Assembly: GCF_030936135.1 (NCBI RefSeq)
Contig: NC_082620.1
Coordinates: 2,232,001-2,296,000, forward strand
Length of the DNA stretch: 64,000 nt
From: Gavia stellata
Lineage: Eukaryota; Chordata; Aves; Gaviiformes; Gaviidae
Direction of reading: 5' to 3'
Position 1 is the stretch's first letter. Each line of letters begins with the position of its first letter. Shown here piece by piece: positions 1 to 64,000 of the stretch. The position numbers were made by a program, and so were the translations under genes. The notes beneath the pieces are model-generated. The model worked only from the letters and a program-made list of their open reading frames with translations. It was not told where the DNA came from and searched no databases.

Positions 1-3000
1 AATGTCTGATGTCATCATTTGGGCATTAGTTTGTTGTCATCAAATATTAGGAATAATTAAAGGATGGCGCTGGGTTTAGAACGCACTCATATTTGTTCAT
101 TAAGTAAGATTTAAAAAAAAAAAAAACGGCCTGGGAGAAGCTGCAGGGATTAAACGCCCGAAGAACGGCTCGTGGGGTGTCCCGACACGCAGATGCTCAG
201 CCACCCGGACGATGTGGCAAGCACCAACGCCAACACAGCAGATAACCAGAGCCACCAACCCAGCGCATCATCACAAACACCCATTAGGGGCTGAAAACGA
301 GATTTTTATCCGCTGGGCACACGTGCTGTCCCGGGGCGCGGGTTTTGGCTTTTCATGGCTGGCTAAGGCGGTGATTTGTGTTCAAGCCCCCAAGGATTTC
401 AGCCTTCGCAGGAGCATCCCCAGCCCTTTCCCATCCCAGTTTCCCCATTGCGGGGTGAGGACAGCGCTCGCTTACCCCAGGGGCACGCGCCGAGGGTTAC
501 TGAGGTCCTGTTGCCACAATGCTTGGGAAAGAACAAGAGCTAAGCGGGATTAATATTAATAACAGTAATTATTGGGATTATCATCATTATGGTATACAGA
601 TCTCTACATCGAAAGGATTTGAGCCCCACAGCCCATTAATAAGTGGGTATCCCTGGCTGCCCTGCCCTCCGCCTCCTTCCCCAAATTAAGGCATCTCCTT
701 TACTCCTCTCCTACCTCCTCCAGCCCTCACCGCTTCCCCACGGCGGGGAAAGATGCAAAAGGTGATGGATCCGACGTCGCTGGCAAGACTGACCAAGACT
801 AAACATGATGTTCCTGATATTTCTTTTTTTTTTTTTTCCCAAAAGCCCAGCCTCTCTTCATATAGCAAAGCTGAACTTAAACCACAAAGAGCTTAATTCT
901 TGCAATTTCTGCTTAATATATGCCCTTTTCTATACCGTATACCTTCCCCAGCAGAGAACGGCTGGAGGGAGGGGGTTATCCCGCTTCTCCAGTGGCATGA
1001 GACCAATGCAAAGAAATACCAATGTATTCCCCCTGCGGAGCATGTTGGGGTTAATCGCAGCGGCCCCAAAAGCAGACCTGGGCTCTCTACATCAAAACCG
1101 TTTCTCCTGCGGCTCTGGGCCCCCCTGGACATTTGCAGGTCACCAAGGACTCGCCGGAGGGTTGCACCGGGTTTGGCTGGAGTTCGCCCGCAGCTCAGGC
1201 TCGGTTATGATTCACGGGAAAGTGGTTTGTATTTTACAAGGGAAGGGAGCAGGCTGAGTCAGGCAGAGGAGCGTCGGGACAGTGGCACGTTTCCAGAAGG
1301 AAGCCCCGGCTTTTTGGGAGTGGGGAATCCATCGCGCGGTGCCTGATGCTCCCAGGGTGGTGTGGGAAGGGGCAGGAGAGCTCTGCGGCACCCGGCTGCG
1401 CAAATTCGGCAACGGGGAACGTGTCTGATCCCTCCCGGGTCCGTGGCAAGGGTGGGACGAAGGGAAAAATCATTGCGGGGCAGGAGAGGAGGTTTGGAGA
1501 GAGGTTGTAACTCCCACTTCAAATCTGGGACCTGCAGCGACAGAGCCTGGATGCAGGAATAGCACTGAGCATGGGATTATCCTGCTCTAATAAAAGCTTA
1601 ATAAGCACTATGAAAATAAATAAAATCTTTCAAGAGGCAGCGGCCAGACCCCATTACACACTTCAGCGGGCTGAAAGCCGCATTCCCAGTCCCAGTCTCT
1701 GGGGATATTGCCTTTTGGGGGGGCCCCAACCCACCCTGGGTCTCAGTGTTAAAAGGCAGTGCAAGGGCTTCCCCTCGACGTGGCATTTGTACCATTTTAT
1801 TTTTAATTTTAACTAAAAAGCATCGCTTCCTACCGGCATTGTTCCCCTTTGGGAGGGGGATCTCTGCCGATCTCCAGGGTTTTGATAAAAGGGATGGAGC
1901 TGGCGGTTTCTCCCCGAGCTGAGCAGTCGATGTGAATGAGCGAGATCAATCCTGCCAAAAAAATCTGCAAATGGGGGTTTAACCATTATTTATTTTCCTC
2001 CTCTTGGAAACCACCAAGGGAATAACTCTTCCTGGAGGTTCAGGCGGTTGCAGCTGGCTTCTCCCAGCAACTTCATGTTCCTGGCGGGGACATCCCTAAA
2101 GTGATTTTGTACTTAAATCACCCAAGCATCTTTTCCAGCGGTCCTTGCAAGCTGCGCGGCTTGTTTTCCCCCGTGCCCTCGATTCTGTACGCGTGAGTTG
2201 TGAATCATCCCTGCTTGGGGTGTTAACGTGGCCGGGCTGCGCCCCAGCGATGTGCAGCAAACACGTAAAGCCCATCTTGATTTTCTTACCCGGAGTCGGG
2301 CAGGGAGCAGAACCACGACCCAAGGGGTGGCTTCCAAATAGGCTCGCAGGGACCATGGGAGGTCTCCTGAGATGCGCTGGGATAGCTGCTCCTCGGGGCT
2401 GGCGGGGTGGCTGCTCGCCGGAGCAGCTAAAAACTTGCCTGGTTTCACTTGTGAATTTAAAGACAATTTGGAAACCAGGTTCTTTTTGTACTCGTTTATG
2501 TCACTCACCTGCTTGGAGGACATCCGATCTAGTCCTTGAGCTGGACGGGGCATACATTGGTAAGGAATAAGCCCCGAACTGAAAACAGGGCTGGCCCGAA
2601 AGGCGAGGCTGAGGCAGGGAGGGAATTTTGCAGAAGATTTGCCTTATTGTCACAGGCAGATGGCAAAGCCGGCGTGACGGTGCCCACTGTTTGCATAGCG
2701 GGTGCTGCCAGGGTTGTGCTCACGGCGTGGCAAAAGCGGTTATTCCTGCAACGGAGACAGAAAGGGCCAGGCTGGTGGATCTTCCTGGAGGAAAAGGTGC
2801 TCAAAGGCCAAAATCAGCACGTGGGACTCAATACGGGTCCGTATAGGCGAGGGATGATGCCAGTGCAGTGTCCATACGGCAGCTGGTGATGCTGAGAACG
2901 AGACGGGAGAAGATGAGGTTTGCAGAGCCAGGAGCTGATGAGGGGCGACTGATAATTCAGCTAACGAAGCTGCAGCAGCAGGGACAGTCCAGCCCTGCGT

Positions 3001-4200
3001 GGTGCCCTTCAAATGGAGTAAACTGGGGGTCTTTCCCTGGGAATTAGCCGCCTGGCACAGAAAAAAAAGCCTCTGCGCTTCCCAGAGCCAGCGGTTTGGG
3101 CACCTCGGGAGGCATTTTGATAAAATAAAAACATCGAACCCCATTTCAGCAAAGCCATGATGCAGACTTTGCTGCCAGGGTAAGCGCAAGCCCGGCCGTA
3201 GGAGCTGTTTTCATGTGGTTCAGCGGTCAGCGGCGCACGTCTGGTGTCGCGCTTCCTTGAGCAACGTCTCGGCATCGTCTTGGCAGAAACTGGCAATGGG
3301 TTTGTATGAAAGGGTTTTTTGCTGTTTAATACCGAAGTCGCCTTCGGTACCGTGTGTGCTCACACGTAGTAAGGGTCCCCAAAAGCTTTGGACAAAAGGC
3401 AAAGAGGCTTCTCGCTCCAAATTTCTGCGTGTGAGACTGCAACCCTGAGATGTACCCATGTAATCGTCGAGGCTCTACCACAGCCTCGCTGAACGCATGC
3501 GATCCGCCTGTCCTTCCCCTGCCTGAAAAACAAGCCGCACAGACGTGTGTCCGGGGAGATAAATCCCTTTTCCCGCATTGGAAGAAGCCCAGGAAATCTT
3601 TTATGGCATTGAAACTGTGCAGCTCACTGTGTGTTTATGCTCAGCAGCTCTAATCCACCGCTTGTTTGAAAATACTTCTAGGCAATTGCAGTAAGAGACA
3701 AAACACGGGAGAGAAAGTTGGACGGAAGCTAGTCGGAAGCATCAGTAGCGGGGCAGAGAGGAGCAGAAGGAAGGCTTCCCATCCCGGCAGGACAGCTGTC
3801 GGAAAGAGCACCCAGCCGTGCAAAGCTTCCGGAAGGGCATTTGCCTGACTTGAAAGAGGGAATTAGGAAGGGAGGAGGCAGCAGGACAAAGGAAACCATG
3901 ACAAAATACAAGGGGGAAGGGTCAAGGGCTTCCCATCTCTACAGAGCTCGCCCCAGGTGCCAGGCGGTTCTGTTCGGGTACCGATGGGGTTGGGCGATGG
4001 CAGAAGCGAGCCGTGGCAGCAGCAGCAAAGGCATTGGGGCTCACGGGGCCTTTTTACCTGCAGCAGGCGCGAGAGCCCGGCGCGGCCCTGCCAAAGCCGG
4101 TGCCCGGGGCAGGGCCGGGTGCTTTGTTCTCCCTGGGAGGTGTTGCTCACAAGATTAATTAATAAACCATCGCCAGAGTTTGACCCAGCGTGAACAGCCA
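1..4200. other. Intergenic DNA, GC/CpG-richer part
   Basis: No exon is supported here on either strand. Open frames are short, overlap each other on both strands, and show no recognisable domain. The stretch has more CpG and higher GC than the introns to the right, for example around 4070-4120. It also has homopolymers (A-run near 112-126, T-run near 825-838) and a few clusters of homeodomain-like sites (545-592 and 1573-1612). In human the next gene beyond the UBR4 3' end is IFFO2. I see no IFFO2 coding sequence here. Confidence 0.6.
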
Positions 4201-6885
4201 TCGCAAGGATGTCACATCATCTTGGGGAAGTTCTTGCCCATGAAGTCAGGTTCAAAGCAACCACAGAGGTCACACTGGCTCTCACGCATTGCAAAGAATT
4301 TTTTTTCTGCCCCAAAAAATGTCTTTTGCAAATAAACTGGTTTTTTTGGAGAGGGGGTTGACTCTCTATTGCTCAGCTAGTGGCTTGGTTCATCAGTTCG
4401 AGTCGTTTTACCTGTTTTGAGGCATTTTCCCCCCAGTCCTGCTTCTCTCCTACTTCTAATTTAAGGAGCACGCTTGCCCCAAAACTCTTTGCCGACTTCC
4501 CCAGCCCCAGCCCGTGGGGGATTTTGCAGCCTGGAGTGCATCGCCTTTGTGCAGTGCCGCGAATGTTTGAGCCTCTGTGTGTGGTCTGCGTCAGCTGAAA
4601 CTTTCCAAAACACTTTTCTTTTGTTCTTGACCCTCTCTAGGTCTTCTGGGGTTGTTATTGTTAGTTTTTAGTCCCTCCCAAGCTATTCTGCTCCGTGGAA
4701 GCACTACCATGCTGTTTCCACCTTCTTTTCAAATCTGGCTTCCCCATAAATCACAGCCCTCTTGTGCTTTGGGCAGGGAGGCACTCGAAATGCTGCCTTT
4801 ATTTTCCAAAATACATCTCTGGGCCTTTGCAAAACCCTCTAGAATAGCTCCGACTAGTTTATTACCACTGTGCTTATACTGGTAAGGACAGTTTATGAGC
4901 TCCTTTTAAGATCCTGCTTCCTCGCAGTTGTAGTAACATGGGTGAACAAATGGCGATCGCGTTCTGCTCCTGGTAAATTTAAGGATCTGCTGATCCAACT
5001 GCATGGGTAGAAAAAGAATTATTTTGCTGGTATAAACTTTACCAGTTCCTGGAACAGCAGAGACTGTTTTCGCAAAAGACCTGTGCCAGCTTAAACGGAG
5101 CTGTACCAGGATTTGCATCAGCGAAAACTGGAGCTACACTAAAGTTACCTTGTTAGGTAAGCTGAAGAAATGTACCGCACGAGGTATTTGTAACATCCTT
5201 CTACCTGCCAGCGAGGCAACAGCTGTGAAGTAAAAGCTGAGGGACTGCCTGGCACGCCGAGGCTGTGGCTGAAGGGGAAAAGATGTATTTTTCTGTGAAA
5301 AGACAGTAAGTAGGCAGCAAGGCAGCCTAGTATTCCTCCCCTGCTTTCTGAATCACATTAATAGCTCTGGTCTGTAGTTTAACCAGTTAATCTTACACAA
5401 ACGACAGAGTCAAAACATGGTGGGGTTTCAGTCTTGCACCTGAAGTCTCCGTATTGCGAGAAGCTTTAGAACCACAGTCATAAAAGCCTGGTTTCTTGTT
5501 ACCTGTTCACTGCTGCTTCCAGGAATCATACTGATTTGAAGGGTCTACTCAAAAACGGTTTTTAGTTTTGCCCAAGCTACTGTACGCCGGTATCGGTAAG
5601 CAATGCTTGTGCATCCACCCAGAGGTGTATTACAGCTGCTTATTTGGAGAGAAGACTGTTAGGTTTGAGTTTACAGTGCTTTTAAAACAAGGTGTGTTTT
5701 TCTCCTTTATGTGGTTAAAAGGCAAGGTGAAGCGTAGTATCGCTGTACTAAAGAACAAACTCTGCACATTAGCCCCTCTCCTGTACCTCCATAAGGCAAG
5801 ACGGATGTACCCAACCAACAAAGCAGCCCACTGACATGTCCTCCAGTCCCTTGCAAGACACTAACCCAAACTTCTCGAGGTGGGTTGCTGTTCAGTACTC
5901 CTCCCCAGAACCAAATCCGACTGCCAGGAGTGACATAAGCACCCACAGAGGCGAGAAGAAAAACACTGCGCCTTCACCCGTTTGCTAATTGCCAAGTCAT
6001 GAGGCGTGCTCAAAACTAACAAAAAAAAGCATCAAATAGGTTGCCGAGTTATTCAGCCTCTAAAATAGTTATTATTTATGGGATGGGACTGTGTTAGGAT
6101 TGTGGAAATTCAAGTTCAAACAGAGACGAGGAAGACAGGGAAAGCTTTATTAGATTCCAGCTTAACCACGTGTCAGCTGGGTTACAGGACAGCAGAACTG
6201 GTGGTAAAGGTAAGTTACCAGCATGCACAACTGGGTGAGAAAAGGCAAGGCTGTATTCAAAGCAGGTACTTGGCTTCAGGTCAGGGCACGGACACCAAAA
6301 TGCAAGCTACCGAAAGGGCAAGTGGCCGGCTCAAAAAGTGCGCAGTGTCTATTTTTTCATGCATTTTGCTGAAGCTGAAAATTTTACCAGAGAGAGAAAA
6401 TAAATTTGATGCAAGTAGCATCCCTCTGAGAGGTAATGTCGCCATCAGCGCTACACAACTGGAGGCAACAACATGCACGCTTGCTTTGAATACAGCTTTG
6501 GTGAGAGTAAAGTCAGGAAAGACACCATGATATGAAACATGCCTTGGAGAGGGGTGACACGAAGCGCCGGGGGAGATGACTGCGGCTGGGACAGCTGCCC
6601 TCACCCAGGTGAAGAAGGGGTGGAAGGAAACGCTGTCCTTGCAGTCCACGAGTCTCTAAGGCTCATGTCCCACAAGGGGAAACCTGCTCTGCGCGTACAA
6701 TCAGTAAAGACAGTGTCAGGCTGCTTCCTTGCTCACTGCGAGCCTTTTGTTTCCTTTGTCTCCTTGTCCAGACTATGGGCCAGAAAGAGCAGCAGCTCTG
6801 AGCCCTGAGAGAAGGAGCTCTGAAAGAAAAGATGAGAAAGAACTTGGCATTTGGGCTACTGGCTGGTTAAAGTACTAGTCAAACC
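4201..6885. other. Intergenic DNA downstream of UBR4
   Basis: This is lower-GC sequence between the GC-richer block and the UBR4 poly(A) site. No convincing exon, RNA gene or repeat is visible. The longest open frame (6078-6530, plus strand, 150 codons) has no recognisable motif and no homologue I know. A distal AATAAA on the minus strand (6146-6151) could serve a longer UBR4 3' UTR. Confidence 0.55.
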
Positions 6886-7209
6886 CATCTTACCCATTTG
6901 TTCGATTTATTTAACTTCAAAGAGGTGCACACTAAAGCATTAAGATTTACTGGTTTGGATTCCTCTCTGTACAAGTTCTTTCAACCAGCTTGAATACACA
7001 AGGCTTTACAGATAGAAGCACTGAAATACAAGATAAAACAAATCTAAATTCCAAATCACTCCAAGAAGAAAAACTGTAGAAAATAAAAAAAACAAAACCA
7101 AAAAACTGCAGCACTCCTCAGGGAAGGGACAGACTGCACAAGGAGGAACACAAAGGGATGGAAGGCAAGCTAGTGTAGTCTCTGCCCAACGCTTCTCTGT
7201 GCTGGCGGC
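6886..7209 (-). other. UBR4: UBR4 3' UTR (probable)
   Basis: The minus strand continues about 320 bases past the TGA at 7210-7212 to just beyond an AATAAA. The sense strand is U-rich near 7080-7108. The length is close to the short 3' UTR of human UBR4. The 3' limit is inferred from the signal, not seen directly. Confidence 0.6.
6906..6911 (-). promoter_or_regulatory. Poly(A) signal AATAAA for UBR4
   Basis: The plus strand reads TTTATT, so the transcript has a canonical AATAAA about 300 bases after the stop codon. A G/U-rich stretch (GGGTAAGATGGGTTTGACT) follows, as expected of a downstream element. Cleavage would fall near 6880-6895. A second AATAAA lies at 6146-6151. Confidence 0.6.
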
Positions 7210-63360
<56,151 letters not shown>

Positions 63361-64000
63361 CTACATGAAGGGGGGAAATTAAGTCAGCTTTGTAAAAGAC
63401 AACCCATTCCTTGTTTTCATTCACACTTAGTTGTACCTGCCCTCACATTTAAGATAGGTAATAGTTCGTGTAACATTGCTCAGCACAGCAACCAAGCCAC
63501 AGAAATTGCTTTCAGACAAAAAGCAAACTCTTAACTCAGACTAAAACCTGTAAATCTCAGGAGCTCCTGAGTAGCATATCAGTATTCTCCACATACCAAG
63601 TCACAAAAGGGCTTGTATCAGTTTCCAAACAAAAAAATCAAGATTTTCTTGCCTATTTTTCCCTTCCGTCTTAACAAAGCACAACAGCCAGCCACCAGAC
63701 TGCTTCAATTTTGAACTGCTGAACAATAGAGAGCAAACCCAGACAATGGTCGGCTTTGTAATAAGAGAAAAACTTTCACCCAGTTCACCCTCATAACTCT
63801 TCAGAACACTGTCATTCCATGCTATTTCCATCACAATTTGTCTTCGTAATTCTAAGTCAGGCCAACACCCCACCTCCACCCTTAAAATTATCAACCTATT
63901 GCCCCAAGGAAGCACTGAGAGAACTTGGGAGTTTGCAACAGCATCTCTCAAAAGCCTCCTTATAATGCCTTTGACCAAACAATCCTCTTGCAAGATTCCC
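63361..64000 (-). other. UBR4: Intron 5' of W1, runs out of the window
   Basis: No exon with matching phase and splice sites was found. The 130-codon open frame at 63601-63993 has no recognisable UBR4 sequence and is read as a chance frame. Confidence 0.55.

Noticed and set aside
3841..4201. Overlapping open frames on both strands in GC-rich intergenic DNA
   Set aside because: Opposite-strand frames of similar length in GC-rich sequence, as expected by chance.
6078..6530. 150-codon plus-strand open frame downstream of UBR4
   Set aside because: No recognisable domain or splice context, and a comparable open frame lies on the opposite strand. It is probably chance or non-coding.
63601..63993. 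130-codon minus-strand open frame upstream of W1
   Set aside because: The translation does not resemble UBR4 as I know it, and no acceptor/donor pair with matching phase was found.

Overview
The window is vertebrate nuclear DNA carrying the 3' three quarters of one very large gene on the minus strand: UBR4 (p600/RBAF600), the giant N-recognin E3 ubiquitin ligase. I assign it from translated exons, which match the human protein as I remember it. The assignment rests on the UBR box (60668-61015), the zinc-ribbon Cys array (32840-34406), the C-terminal hemiRING motif TCCICREGYKFQ (16374-16487) and the C-terminus ending SFLKDLLNSIP (7210-7274). Small introns, many under 500 bp, and no interspersed repeats that I could recognise suggest a bird. 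Species was not determined.

Layout, left to right. Positions 1-6885 are intergenic DNA with no gene I can support; 1-4200 is richer in GC and CpG. The UBR4 3' UTR runs from about 7209 down to a poly(A) signal at 6906-6911. From 7210 to 63360 there are 76 coding exons. I number them W76 (terminal, left) to W1 (most 5' in the window, right). All 75 junctions keep the reading frame. They give 11,326 coding bases, or 3,774 residues plus a stop. Adding about 1,408 residues for the missing 5' part gives about 5,182, against 5,183 in human UBR4. Positions 63361-64000 are intron leading to exons outside the window.

In protein order, the window encodes these parts. First come helical-repeat segments (W1-W5), then the UBR box that reads N-degrons (W6-W7). 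A regulatory linker (W8) leads to a beta-rich, probably propeller-like region (W9-W16) and a galactose-binding/DOC-like segment (W17-W19). A helical part (W20-W25) is followed by an acidic, Ser-rich, largely disordered linker (W26-W30) that includes a ubiquitin-interacting-motif-like helix (W27). A long helical scaffold (W31-W40) precedes a Cys-rich zinc module (W42-W45). More helical scaffold (W46-W67) leads to the catalytic hemiRING/UZI module (W68-W76). In human cells UBR4 works with KCMF1 and calmodulin, and recruits UBE2A/UBE2B.

I found no mobile element, CRISPR array, rRNA or tRNA, and no undescribed multi-gene system. The best leads are inside UBR4: an in-frame 33-nt candidate microexon (51911-51943), a possible in-frame 141-nt cassette exon in a GC-rich intronic patch (56088-56228), two GC-AG introns, and the UIM-like helix.
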